Of a stretch of DNA of 64,000 nt, positions 23,070 through 35,262 are shown in pieces. The notes below the pieces were generated by a model. That model was given only the letters and a program-made list of their open reading frames with translations. It was not told where the DNA came from and did not search any database. The DNA is taken from positions 188,501 through 252,500 of the forward strand of contig CM040101.1 of the NCBI GenBank assembly GCA_022496805.1, in the 5' to 3' direction. The position numbers were made by a program, and so were the translations under genes. How positions within the stretch are numbered: the first letter of the stretch is position 1; every line of letters begins with the position of its first letter. Source of the stretch: Pohlia nutans (Eukaryota > Streptophyta > Bryopsida > Bryales > Mniaceae).

Positions 23070-24512
23070 TTAGAATTTCTCTAGCAAGTTTGCAAAAATT
23101 TTATTCATGTTCTTCAACAAATCCGTTGATTGCTGAAATGAGGAAATGAGAGTACTGGAATTGCTAATTACCTTTTCCAGCAATGCATGCATTTTTTCTT
23201 GGTTAGTCTTCTTTTTCTCTTCTGATTTTGGTGCTGAAGAAGTAATTTGTGATGATAGCGGTGAAGAAGGTGATGTACTTGGTGTAGATGGATTGTCGAG
23301 GTCCTCATTTCTTTCTGTTGCACTTGCTGGGATCGCATTTTTTACACTAGCACGAGTGCTGTTCCATATGTCCATCTCATCAAACCACCTACAGTCTTGT
23401 TTCCTATCCGTGCCCAAAATCTCGTTGGCCCTCTTGTCATTTCTGTAATCCTTCAAAATGGCCTTGTACTTCTTCTTGCAAGAAAGCCATGTGCGGTTAA
23501 ATCCTCTAATTCCCGCGACCATCCGAGCTTGTAACTTGATCCATGTGTTCATCCCTATGGTAGGAGAGAGGAACTACCAAGAAAATGTCAAAAAAATGCT
23601 CCAAGGCCATCAAATTAGCTCCTGAAAAAAGTGGACAGCACATGTGGTGGCTCTATTTAGAATAAAGAGAAGTGCGAGGAGATTGTGGACACCAAGAAAG
23701 TAGGAGGAGATGGTGGTGGAGGGTGTTGAAACTCTTTCCTCGGAGGAGAGCGGGGTTCAAACCCCCTCGCGCGCGAGACCTCCAAATGTGGAAAAAAGGG
23801 AACCCCGAAACCCCCGCGGCTAAGGCCAAGGCCTTTAAAAGGCCACCATTTGCCACAACATGGCCTCAACAAGGCCTCAACAAGGCCACAACATGGCCTC
23901 AACACGGCCGCAACAGGCAAAACGGCGAAACGGCGAATTTTTTTTTGTTCAAAATTTCCTACCGAAGCTTCAAAATATTTAAGATTCATAGACATTCATA
24001 CCTTGCTTGTTTGCTGTCTTGGCGAATTCCTCTTCCATTTCACCTCGGATGGCTATGAGAGTCTCCACTTCAACATCTTTCCACTTCACAGCTGCAGCTT
24101 CCTCCTCTTCATCTGATCCTAGCTCAATTACTGTCTTTTTTCCCTTCTTCTTAGCTTTCTCTTTTGCTGGAGTTGTTCTCGCCCTCTTCTTTGCTACAAC
24201 TTTAGGACCCTTTGCTGCAGCTTCTTCTCTTTTCACTTCTAAAATCTGGGCCCCCTGTAAAATTTCGGTTTCTTGTCCTATGTTTTCTATCTCTCTATCC
24301 TCACTGTATGGAAGTCTCCTATACGAAGGTGTAGGATACCCTTGAAACGCTCTTTCACCTGAAGTAAACATATTTGGTCCATGTGCGAACTGTAGCTGCG
24401 GATTTCCTGAAAATTTTGGCACAGGGAATCTAGTCATCCACTCTGAATTTTAAGACCATTCCTGTCCTACTTGAGATTGAGAGTACTCATTGTCCGGACC
24501 ATATCCCTCCAT
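23070..24512 (-). CDS. Harbinger Myb/SANT-like (trihelix) accessory protein, with an early stop
   Basis: Exons 24512-24002 and 23554-23070 join in phase (CAA G / GG ATG). The DNA-binding trihelix spans the junction: WKDVEVETLIAIRGEM, then MNTWIKLQARMVAGIRGF, then WLSCKKKYKAILKDYRND and CRWFDEMDIW. Upstream is a basic Lys-rich stretch (KKRARTTPAKEKAKKKGKK, a likely nuclear signal) and an acidic stretch; downstream is a Ser/Pro linker and a C-terminal helix. In this superfamily the protein binds element ends and guides the nuclease. The likely original ATG at 24512 is followed by an in-frame TAA after 20 codons; a later ATG at 24437 could still give nearly the whole protein. The 447-bp intron has repeats of GGCCTCAACAA. 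Confidence 0.8.
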
Positions 24513-26854
24513 TGCGAAAAAATTGCACTACAAACACATACAAACAATGCAAGAAAAAAAAATCATGGATGTAGTTAAAACAGGACACATGAGAGAATTG
24601 GAGAAGAGAGAGACATATTTGTTGGGGAAGGATTCAAAAGTTAATGGTTTTTGGGATCTTAAAGACTTAACGGTTTCTTTTCATCTTCGAAAGACGGGTA
24701 GCCGCCCTGCAACAGTAAAAACAGTTGAGAAAAAAAAAATAGGCAAAAAATGTTTAAAAATTTATTAAAAAAAAATTTCCATTGGTTCTTCGTTTTTTCA
24801 GCTCTTGGTCACCCGGATATTGCGGCGAGAGAACCTCTTTTGGTGGTCTCGCCGCATTATCCGGGTGACCACGAAACCTTATCCATTTCTGGACACTTAG
24901 GATTCCATGTCATTTTCTCATCCGTTTTTTGTCTTGGTCACTTCCTCCTTTTATGGCTAGTGTAAAGTGTACTTGGACCGGCCGACTCTTATCCTCCAAT
25001 CATAGTGCAAATTTTCCCTTGGCCACGGCCCTTGGTCACTAGTGTAAAGACCCCCTGATTTTGCATGATTTCAGTGCGTTTATCGTTGAACACTGATTCC
25101 GCACGTCATACGTGCATTTAGAAGTGTCGTTATGGTACGGAAGTGACATACATTACTAGGATGTCAATGTAGTGTCTTTTCAATGATTATGAAAAAAGTG
25201 TTGTTTTCGCACGAAAGTCGTGCTTGACGGAATCCGTGCGTTAATCGTGTATCTACATTACATGGCTAATAAGACACGGATAACATGCGGTTTTAGTTAA
25301 TGCGGTTTAGTATCGTATACGTATCATATTAACGCCTTTTATTATATCCGTGCGATTTCAATATCTATTATAATGCAAAATATTGACGTACGACATCCGT
25401 GTAGTTATCGTACAAGTTTTCAATTTGAGAATGAGTGACTTATATTTCTCGACGTCACTCACGTTCAAGGATGTGTTTTTGCACTACAGTAGCATGTCAT
25501 ACTTCTCGACAAAAAAAGTTTATAGTGTTTTAAAACTATTGATTTATTGATGAAATATAATAAATAGAAAAAATACCAAAAATATTTTAATATTCTCTTT
25601 TGGAATCTTTTGGAATCTTTCAAAATATTTTATATTATTTTGGAAATATTTTGGAATATTCCAAGAATCTTTTAAAATTATCTTTACGGTCTAATTTCCC
25701 AAAACATTTTTAGAACTTCATTTATAGAATTTAGAAGCAATGAACATTAAAATTTCAATGAAATTACATTTTATATTTTTAGAATTCAAATTTGGTATTA
25801 TTGGTTATCATTGTACTTTTCATCATGGGAGAAAAAAAATAGTACAGAAAAGGACAACATTAATTTTTCAAAATAGTAAAATTTGTAACACGAGACAATG
25901 TAAAGGTGTTGTTTTTTTGAAAGTTTCCCTAGGCGGAGTTTAACTTGGATTGGTACGATTCAAATTGGGTTTGAAAGCATACTTGATTTCCTATTAGAAA
26001 ATAATTATAATTTGATTTAATTTCTAATTTTTTTAGTCTCAGGCAGCTCATAAGGGGGCATCGACCAAAACATGATCTCTCGAAGCATTGCAAGTTAAAT
26101 TGAGTTTAAAATCAGACTTTCTTTGAACTCATTTTGAACAACTTTTCAAAAAATAAAATTGCAAGAGCTTTTAATTGCTTGCTACAACATTCAAACCATT
26201 GAATTTTTTTTCTAGGTATAAAAAAAGCTTGTATAATGGAGTGCACAAAGAATTTGGAATAGGAAGAGTTTTTTACATTGCTAAAAACATCTAAAGTCCA
26301 CTGAAAATTAAAAAACAGCTAAAAGCCTTTAAGATTTTGGCAAAACAAAAAAAAAGTTCAAAAAAATTTGAATTTTTTTTTAGATATAGAAAAATGCTTG
26401 CATGATCTACTGAAAACAAAATTGGAATTTCTTTTTTACATCGCAAAAAAGCATTCAAAGTCTGCATAAAAAGAAACTAGCTCACAGCCACCACAATTTT
26501 GGCAAAAAATAAATAAATTCATAATATTCTGAAAAAAAATCCTAGATAAAGAAAAAGTCCTGCATAATCTAGTACAAAAAAATATTTGCAAAAAAAGTTT
26601 TTTTCACATTGTTAAAAACATTCAAAGTCCGTTGAAAAGAAAAAAAACAGCTCACAGCCATGATTTGCCATCACGATGTTGGCCAAAAAAAAAAGAAATC
26701 AAAATATTCTGAAAAAATTTCGAGATATAGAAAAAGGCCTGCATGTTGTAGTGCAAAAAAAAATTGAAAATAGAATTAAATATACATGGCAAAAAAATTG
26801 CAAATGGTTACATTCCTTTATAATTATGAAAAAAATTCAATTCTTTGCATCAAG

Positions 26855-27005
26855 ACTTCTAGGTGGTTTAGTGGTTTATAGTATGGTTTGTAATATGGAG
26901 GTCTCGAGTACAATTCCGGCCACTGGCGGTAGAGCTTGGGAAACCGTGGTGGGTCCTACCGCGGGTTCGGGCAGCGTGGGTAGTTGGTTCGGGCAGCCCA
27001 AAATA
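26855..27005 (+). mobile_element. tRNA-derived SINE-like segment
   Basis: An A-box-like TGGTTTAGTGG (26864-26874) is followed about 31 bp later by a B-box-like CGAGTACAATTCC (26905-26917): the spacing and sequence of an RNA polymerase III internal promoter in tRNA-related SINEs. The tail carries two TTCGGGCAGC words. Ends and target duplications not resolved; it sits inside the outer element. Confidence 0.4.
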
Positions 27006-27051
27006 ATGTTCGGGTAGAGAAATTTTTTAATTTTATTTTTTAATTTCTTTA

Positions 27052-27083
<32 letters not shown>

Positions 27084-27506
27084 TTATTTTTATTTTTTCA
27101 ATAAAATTATTTTGACCAAATTTAGATATAGAAAGAAAAAAAATCTATATATAGAAAAGATGATGTCACACGAAAAACACACTGAATCAGTGTGGCTTTA
27201 AATACGATTAAGACACGACATTTGACAATTGTACAGAGTGAAGAATTCACACGTTTTCAATAGATGTATCAATCGTGTCGTATCAATACTATATCCGCTT
27301 GTACGATCATGATGTCATATCAGTGCAGTTGCGATGAATGAGGCAACGATGCGGAATCAATGCGAAAAATACACGCACCCATGAAATATCGGAAATCGCA
27401 CTGAAATCGTGCGAAATCAGTGGGGTCCAAAATTCCTGATGTGTTCATGGAGACCTCTTGCATTTCAAGATTCATTGTGATTGAGTAAGATTGCTCTTGA
27501 TTAGCT

Positions 27507-28108
27507 ATGGCTCCTAGAAGGTCTCTTGCTGAACGTGAGTTAGTTCTTCAGATGCATGAGAGAGGGAATTCGTACTCTGAAATTTCAGCGGTTCTAAGCA
27601 TCTCTAGAAGCACTTGCCATGCTATTGTGCGGAGGTTTACAATGAGAGGTCATTTGAAAGATGCTCCTTCACGAGGGAGACCTCGAATTCTTGATGAACG
27701 TGGTGATCGTGAGGTTGTAAGGTTGTTGAATGCACCATCTAATGGTACAACTGCAGCAGTGGGTAGAGAAATGCGATCTCAAGGATCGGATTTGAGTGAT
27801 GATACAATTAGAAGATGTCTTTAAAGACAAGGATTGAGAGCACGAGTGAAAACTAAAAAGCCATTCTTGTCAAAGAAGCACAAAGCACGTCGATATGCAT
27901 GGGCAAAGAAGTGTAGGCATGCAAGTTGGATAGATTGGAGTTATGTGGTTTTTTCAGATGAGTCAAAATTCAATTTGTTTGGCTCAGATGGGAGGCAGTA
28001 TTGTTGGAAGAAGAGAGGAGAGCGTCTTTTAGATCAGCATGTGCAACCTACTATCAAATTTGGGAGTGGAAACATTATGGTTTGGAAATGTATGACTTAG
28101 GAGGGAGT
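27507..28108 (+). pseudogene. Tc1-like transposase, truncated and with stops
   Basis: The frame reads as a Tc1-type transposase: N-terminal HTH pair (RRSLAERELVLQMHERGNSY, then SRSTCHAIVRRF), GRPR-like linker (APSRGRPRILDERGDR), a second HTH, and the start of the DDE domain with the first catalytic Asp (YVVFSDESKFNLFGSDGRQY) and the FGSGNIMVW motif. A TAA at 27822-27824 and a TAG at 28098-28100 (where Trp is expected) interrupt it. The copy stops at the 5' LTR of the gypsy element; the second Asp and the Glu are absent, also beyond the 3' LTR. Tc1 proper (DD34E) is typical of animals and fungi; plant mariners usually belong to the DD39D group. Confidence 0.8.
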
Positions 28109-28643
28109 TCTTAACCGAATATTTGCTGATATTCCCTTAGACTAGGAGTAGGCTAGTCTATACCCGGCAGGAATAGACCCGGCAGGCGATACCCGGTACT
28201 ACAGGCTGGTCGACCCGACTAACCCGGTCGACCAGATCTGACACTGCTGTCAGATCAGCCTCCTATATGTACTTTCCCTCTCTTTGAGAGAGGTGTTGCT
28301 ATACATTTTGTACATTTCCTTTACTGGCAGTCTCAGTTGTGCTTCTTTTTGTCTTAAACCTTCGTGTGTATGCTAGTATGCTCGACTATTGTGGTAAAAG
28401 TATTATTTCTTACTCTTGCATTGTTCTCAACGTTTGAATCCTGTTTAGTTGCATTCGACTGTGTGTTATGTAGGAGTCGACTTACAGGTATACCACTGAT
28501 ATTCCTAGTCGACAGTGTGTTTTTCTTCACTGAAACCCTCTTACTACTCCTCTCAATCTCTACTTACTAGTCTAAAGTCAAGTGTTATTGTGAGACGTAG
28601 TCCTTTTAGTAAAAAGTCGGGTCCTAGTAAACTCCTCTTAACA
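28109..28643 (+). repeat. 5' LTR of the gypsy element
   Basis: Aligned to the 3' LTR over its whole length; ends CTTAACA. The first bases read TCTTAACCG where the 3' copy has TGTTAACTG, so the canonical TG is mutated. Contains CCTATATGTACTT, a plausible TATA region, followed by GCTATACATTTTGTACAT. Confidence 0.88.
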
Positions 28644-28661
28644 TTTGGCGACCATGCAAAG
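28644..28661 (+). promoter_or_regulatory. Primer-binding-site-like sequence
   Basis: TTTGGCGACCATGCAAAG follows the 5' LTR directly. It resembles the TTTGGCGCC-type sites of some plant gypsy elements but does not match a tRNA 3' end exactly; likely mutated. Confidence 0.45.
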
Positions 28662-28892
28662 TTCAGCTCAGAAACCAGCCTTCCTGTAAGTCTAGCCAGT
28701 AGTCGGTCTGGTCGGCTATCGCTTGACGCTTTACGTCCCTGGGAAACAACAGTAATCTGCTTCCTACACAAAAAATTGGCAGTTCTAAGCAAGCTACATC
28801 AAAAAACGCCTCGGAGATCACCATGTGTGACAGTCGGCCAGTGTAGTGATCAGTCGATAATGTTTCTGACCAAGAATCTGTAAGAGCACTTT

Positions 28893-30356
28893 GTGGAAGA
28901 GGTTTACGGTGCCAAAGTGCAACCGACTAAACCCACACAAAAGGCTAGCCAAGCAGATCTCAGAACCCGACCCCTACCAGCCAGATCCAGATCTAGATCC
29001 AAACTCAGATCTAGATCTGAAAACTGCCACGTCACCACTATGACAGGACCGCGTACACGTGCCACCGGCTCACCCTTGCCAATAGAACTGACCACCGATC
29101 AACTCACTAACCCCCGTTTTTATAGAGAATGGAGAAATTTACAATCAGAGATGAGTCCACCAGCAATACTACGAGATACTACCCAAGAAATGGACACCCG
29201 ACCGACATACGACATGAGGCGGCAAGTCGCACCATCAACCTCTACCGACCCATCACTACAACACTACATGGAAGTCACACAAGGAATGATGGACAACCCC
29301 GAAGGTGCCATTTTTCACGAGACTTCCGTACCAATGGGACGAGGAATCGCGACTCCCCCGACCCGACCCCTGGATATACAACCGACTATGTATACCACGG
29401 CTCATCAATACACCTGCCCAACTGGGGCGTTACAGGCGATGTCTAACCCGCCTTCTCCGCGTCGAGTTCAAGAAGACCCACTCGACCTACCGGAACGACC
29501 TTCCAGTGCGAATCACAGACTAGTAAGGTACACTACCGACCCTTCCATCATTTCTCATCAACGGCAGATAGAGATTAACCAATTACGGCGTAGTAGGGAA
29601 GAACTAGACTCCCGCCTTGCAGGTCTCTTATCAAACCATGAACCGACTTCCGAGCAAGTCCACTCGGAATCTCAACCAGGTCGGCAGGACCAGTTGACTA
29701 CATTTCACCAGGAACCTAGTTCTCCTAGTCAAATGCATAGTCGACCAGGGACCCCTGTAAACAAAAACCCGTACTCGACTGACCCAAATGATTTTGACAA
29801 CGGCTTAGCCACGAGGATCAAAGAAATCTTTAACTCTAACCAAAGAGAGGATCCGGTAGCATCCCGATCCATACTACCGACTATTCGTACTCATATTCAC
29901 GAGCTGAATATTCTAAATCTAGAACATTTGACACCCCAAACTACAACCCCTCGAGTATCTACCCCCCGAACTAGTCTTCCACCTAGTTACCAAAACCCGC
30001 CGGCACTTCGTATCCCCATTCACCAGACCAATACCCAGCCATCGTTTTCACAGGCCTACACCAGACCTTTACCACAGATCACTTACAGTCGACCGGTAGT
30101 TCCCCAACATTCGATCCTACCGACCGTCAACCAGTACCGACCCGCACTACCCTTGTGTGCAGCTTGTGGTTCCTACGGGCACTATACTGAGCAGTGTTCA
30201 CTGTACATCCCTCGGTCGATAGCATACTCAGCACCTGCAGTACAAATCCCACCTCCACCTCCCTACCCAGCGGCAGCAGTTCCATTCCGCACGACTGCTC
30301 GTAAACCGGTAGTCATGGAGACTCACAAGGAAGGTAAGTGTGCGGGTGTGCCATAA
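28893..30356 (+). pseudogene. gag-upstream ORF of the gypsy element, with its own zinc knuckle
   Basis: Open for 487 codons; first ATG at 29040. Basic Arg/Ser stretch at the start, then Pro/Thr/Gln-rich sequence, and near the end a CCHC zinc knuckle (CAACGSYGHYTEQC, C-x2-C-x4-H-x4-C). The capsid-like part continues in another frame from 30338, so one frameshift lies near 30340. Order knuckle-then-capsid is unusual. Confidence 0.6.
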
Positions 30357-33300
30357 CTCATGTAAATCGATTTCTCAATGCCCTTACTTTGAATGGTGAA
30401 ACCGATGAGGCTATTACTATTGCATTGTTTGGAAACTCGTTGGTCGATGCCAGTTACTACAACTGGTTTACTACCCAGCGAGCGTCTTACCCACACCAAG
30501 ACCTACATGGCGTAGTCGATGCCTTTAAACATCGATACCAAGAGATCGACAATGACGACCAGGCCTACCTACGTTTCCGAAGTCTAAAACAAGACGCAAA
30601 GGAGTCGGTTGACGACTACTACGAGCGGATGATGAAACTAGCCAGCCAGTTTGAGGTCCATCCGGCTGATAATTTTCTACTAAGCAATTTCCGAGCTGGT
30701 TTGTTGAAGTATTTGCAGGTAGCTACAGTCGGACTACCTAGGTCAACACTAGCTCAAGCCAAGAAGTCGGCCAAGCTAGCAGAAAGTGGACTACCTAAGG
30801 AACCCGACTTGACCATTACTACCGAGCGAGCCGAGAACACCAAGAAGGTATTCTGCAACCGATGCAAAAAGACCGGCCATACCAAACGCGACTGCTGGCT
30901 CAACCCGGAGAACGAGAGGCGTGCAGCGGTAAACACGACAGTCCCGGTAGCAACAACCACACCAATATCGACTACACCCGAATCGAGAAGTCGACCCCCC
31001 CGGGATGGCACACCACGGCGCATATTCCCATGCTCCCTTTGCAAAACCCTAGACCATCCGACACACATGTGTCCTATGCTCAAGGATCCGAAGGTGGTCA
31101 AATTCCTTAGTCAGCAGATGGAGAACAAACCCAACTCGTCTTCGGTCATCACCGAAGAACTACTGAACACTACGGTTGGCGTTCTGACGATCGCCGCAAT
31201 TACCCGAAGCCAGTCGACCCCATAGCAGTCGACTCCGGACGAAACCGCGGAGACGACCGACTGGACTACCTAGGAACTACTACGTGATCGAATGATGCAG
31301 GAAGTTCGTCAATTCCAAGACGAGTTGGAAAAAACGACTCCCAATAAAGACCAAAAGCCGATTGAGGACTCACCCTCACTCAATTGGGACACGAATGCAT
31401 TACCCCAGCAAACGATTACCCCTCGGGACGATTCAACCTGACCGACTTTGACCTCGGTCGACTAGGACAGCATCGCATTGGGCACCATCCAGCAACAGAT
31501 CCTCGACCAACTACAGGACTGCAAATTGCAGGTGTCCATCCGAGACTTACTACAGTTATCACCGACCCTCCACACTCTCGTTAGGGACCGTCTAACTCAC
31601 CCCGGACCAGTGTCGACTCCAGAGTCACTGTCCTTGACCATGGAGGACGTGACAATAGCTGCTGCGGCAGTTATCGACAAACACATGCCGGTAATCTCGG
31701 TCTCAGTCAGCAAGAACATGGTGGACGACGTTTTAATTGATGGCGGATCCGGAGTCAATGTGATCACCGAAGATGAACGCCGACGACTAGGACTTTCCAA
31801 ACCCTCTCCCGCGCCGTTCAACGTCAAGATGGCCAATGGCACCATAGCACGATCCAAAGGACTGATACGGGATGTGAAAACTCATATTCATGGCATCCCC
31901 TACATAGTCACTCTTATCGTGATCGACTGCTCGATCGTCAAGTCGGACTACCAGTTGCTACTCGGTCGACCCTGGCTCCGACACGCCAAAGTCATATACG
32001 ACTGGGGCAATAACGAGGTCCAGATTATGGGCAATGGCACTGTCAAGACCGTCAAGATCAATGGACAATTAGGGTACGAGGCGGTTACACCACATGCGCT
32101 CATCTGTTACAACTTTGCGGTAGGCATCACCGATGAGGAAGAGGACATCTTGATGGCCTCCGACCCCACCCTCCACACAGTGGGTACAATCGACTGGAAT
32201 TTCATAGCTACGGAGTCGGCACCCGACCAAACTAGGACAGACCCGACTACTGCGGCTACTACGACTGCACAGCAGGGTATTCAGCATTCGCTTGGAACAA
32301 TTCTAGTAGACGAGACACCAATACAAGACAAGCTGAGATTCATGGACATTGCCCACTGGAATCACAATGAGGAGGATTGACGCGACCATATCAACGTCGG
32401 TACCTCTACCGACCCAAAGATGTTGAAACTGAACGCCAATCTGAGCCCTAGTCTCAAAGCCAGCGCCGAGTCCCTTTTCAAGGAATTCATCGATATCTTT
32501 GCCTTCTCTTACGAAGATTTGCGAGGCATACCGGAACACATAGCGACTCATTGAATCGAGCTCGACCCGACCATTTCCCCCAGCCACCAGGCACGCTACC
32601 GCATGAACCCGAACTATGCGCAAGCCGTCAAGAACGACCTAGGACGGCTCTTAAATGCAGGGTTCATAGCGCCAGTCGACCAGGCTACATGGCTATCACC
32701 AATAGTCGTGGTTCCCAAAAAGAATGGGAAACTCCGGATATGTGTTGATTTCCGTCGACTTAATGTGGCAACCAAGAAAGATCCGTACCTCCTCCCGTTC
32801 ACGGACGAGGTACTTATCCTAGTCATAGGCTATGAAGCCAATTCCTTCATCGACTGTTTCTCAGGCTATCATCACGTACTCATCCACCCGACCGACCTAC
32901 CTAAAACAGCCTTCATTACCGAATGGGGCGCGTATGTATAGGTCGTTATGCCGTTCGGATTGAAGAACGCCCCGCCTACCTACCAGCGCATTGTCAACCA
33001 GATCTTCAAAGACTACCTGGGCGACTTCATGAAGCTGTTCCTAGATGATTTCAGTGTCTATAGCGACATCGACTCCCACCTACCAAAGCTCCGACTAGTC
33101 TTCGACCGATGTCGACAGTACGAGGTAAGCCTCAACCCAGAAAAATGTATCTTCTATGTTCCTTCTGGTGTGATTTTAGGCTACATTGTCGGTCGAGAAG
33201 GCAAGTTTCCGGATCCAAAGAAGATTCAGGCTCTAGTCGACATACCAACCCCGAAAGATGTCAAAGCCATTCAAACATTCAACGGACTAGCCCAGTTCAA

Positions 33301-34483
33301 CCGATGCTTTATCAAAAATTATGCTGCCATTATGGAGCCCATCACCAAGCTGACCCGGAAAGGCGAACCGTTCGACTGGACACCGGCTTGCAAGGCAACT
33401 TATCAAATAATCAAGGATCGATACCAGACTGCACCAATTCTGACTGGAGTCGTCTGGTCCCGGGACTTCCATATACACACAGACGCATCCGACATAGCAG
33501 TCGGGGCAATGCTGGCACAGAACCCGACCGGTAACATCGACCAACCGATCGCCTACGCTTCCCGACTACTCAACAAAGCGGAGAAGAACTATACAACAAC
33601 TGAGAAGGAAGCCCTCGCAATGGTTTACGCCATCAACAAATTCTGACATTACCTACTCGGTAACAAATTCATCTTCTACGTCGACCACCTTGCACTCCAG
33701 TACCTGATCAACAAATTACAGGTATCGGGTCGACTGGCACGATGGCTACTACTCTTTCTCGAATTCGACTTTACCGTGGTTTATAAACCAGGAAAAACGC
33801 ATGGAGTAGCCGACACAATATCACGCAATGAAGGGGCAGAACCAGCCATAGGCATACCCGACCAGGCAGTCGATGCGCAACTGTTTTCTAACGAGCCCGA
33901 CTGGCTACACCCGATAGTCGACTATTTGACTACCGGGAACTTTCCACACCACATGATGAAAGAGGTTCACAAGCGCATAGCTCACAAAGCCATTCCGTAC
34001 CAAGTACTCGACGGCCAACTGTATCGACTCGGCGAGGACCACCAACTCCGCAAAGTCCTAACAAGTAGCCAGCCTACCACAATCCTCCAAGAACTACACA
34101 AGGGCAATGCTGGAGGCCATATTTCTCATGACATCACTGTGAGAAAGGTACTAGATGTAGGTTACTGGTGGCCGACTCTACACCAAGATACTATTCGGCA
34201 CTGTCAGTCGTGTCATGAATGCCAGATGACCGGCGGCCTCCCCAAGACCCTCTCACCCAAGCTGGTCACTCAACTCCCAGCCGAACCCTTCATGAAATGG
34301 GGACTCGACTTCATCGGCCCGGTTAAGAAGACTCGACACACGGCATGTCGGTATATTTTAGTGGCTACCGACTACGCCACCAAATGGGTCCAGGCTAGAG
34401 CACTTCGGGGCAACACAGCCAAAGAAACAACACAGTTTCTATACGAGGCCATCCTCTCAAGATTTGGATGCCCACTCCCCTAG
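30338..34483 (+). pseudogene. gag (capsid, two zinc knuckles), protease, reverse transcriptase, RNase H and integrase core, with stops
   Basis: A single reading frame of about 1,380 codons, interrupted at 31223 TAG, 31271 TAG, 31439 TGA, 31463 TAG, 32378 TGA, 32552 TGA, 32939 TAG and 33644 TGA. Domains: capsid-like gag (SVDDYYERMMKL); CCHC knuckles CNRCKKTGHTKRDC and CSLCKTLDHPTHMC; aspartic protease VLIDGGSGVNVI; RT with FRRLNVATKKDPYLLP, MPFGLKNAPPTYQRI and the catalytic FLDDFSVYS; RNase H HTDASDIAVGAML; integrase zinc finger (HKGN...HCQSCHEC) and core start WGLDFIGPVKK. A frameshift near 34470 moves the rest of the integrase to another frame. Not functional as it stands. Confidence 0.9.
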
Positions 34484-35262
34484 TCAGCGACCAAGGTGGC
34501 CATTTCATCAATAGCACGATCCACACTCTTACCGAGCATTTTTTACTTCGACATACGACCTCCACAACCTACTACCCACAAGGTAACGGCCAGGCAGAGT
34601 CAACTAACAAGATCATAGTCTGGATGCTGCAGAAGCTAGTCAACGAAAATCGAACCGACTGGGATCTACAGCTACATACAGTCCTCTTTGCGTACCGGAC
34701 GGCATACAAAGTCGTCACTGGTCACACCCCATTTCAATTGGTCTATGGACTGACACCATCGATGCCTACCTAGTACATCATCCCGTCTCAACGGTCGAGA
34801 GAGACTACCGACTTCAACCCCCGGCGAGTACTTGCAGCCCGCGTATTCGACCTGGAAAAATTGGATGAGACCCGACTAGCAGCTGCCACCCAGCATGGCA
34901 AAAAACAGTGGAACCGAGCGCAATGGGACCAGACCCAAGGCCAGTCGACTCTGTACAACGTAGGCGACTACGTCCTATGGCACCCGAAAGATACAAATGT
35001 CCATGCTGGTAAACTCCGCAGCAAATGGTTCGGCCCGTATCAAGTACAGTACGCCCTCCCCAACAACATTGTCCTCCTAGTCAGTCTCCAGCTCTTCGAC
35101 CCCGATCCGGTAATAGTCAATGTTAACAAATTAAAACCCTACCGAGTCCTAGACAACAGCAACCACAAGCATTTGTCAAGCCCACCAACTAGAAAGTCAG
35201 ACTCCAGTCAATGCTTCTGCAGAATGAAGATGAGCCCAGTAGACACAACCCTCCTACTGTAG
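34468..35262 (+). pseudogene. Integrase C-terminal part of the gypsy element
   Basis: Continues the integrase in the shifted frame: LVSDQGGHF, YYPQGNGQAESTNK (catalytic Glu), YGLTPSMPT, a TAG at 34771, then GDYVLWHPKD and KWFGPYQV (GPY/F module). Ends at 35260. No chromodomain follows. Confidence 0.85.

Larger units (their letters stand above)
21363..25055 (+). mobile_element. Complete PIF/Harbinger transposon (3,693 bp), TGA target duplication
   Basis: Ends GGGGGTCTTTACACTAGTGA and its inverted copy TCACTAGTGTAAAGACCCCC are flanked by TGA at 21360-21362 and 25056-25058. It carries the two proteins expected of the superfamily, convergently arranged: a DDE nuclease (+) and a Myb/SANT-like protein (-). 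Subterminal copies of CTTGGTCA near both ends are likely transposase-binding words. A GC-rich hairpin lies at 24807-24870 (GGTCACCCGGATATTGCGGC paired with its inverted copy). PIF/Harbinger normally duplicates TWA; TGA is off that consensus. Confidence 0.9.
21341..27438. mobile_element. Outer DNA element with about 48-bp inverted ends, interrupted by Harbinger
   Basis: Left end CAGGAATTTCGGACCCCACTGA (21341-21362) continues after the Harbinger insertion at 25056 as TGATTTTGCATGATTTCAGTGCG. The right end, read in reverse complement from 27438, is CAGGAATTTTGGACCCCACTGA then TTTCGCACGATTTCAGTGCG. Joined, the two ends match over about 45-50 bp with few mismatches. Its own length is about 2.4 kb. 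It is AT-rich with no transposase I can read. A (TTA)n tract lies at 27055-27084. Target duplication unclear (at most AT). Confidence 0.7.
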
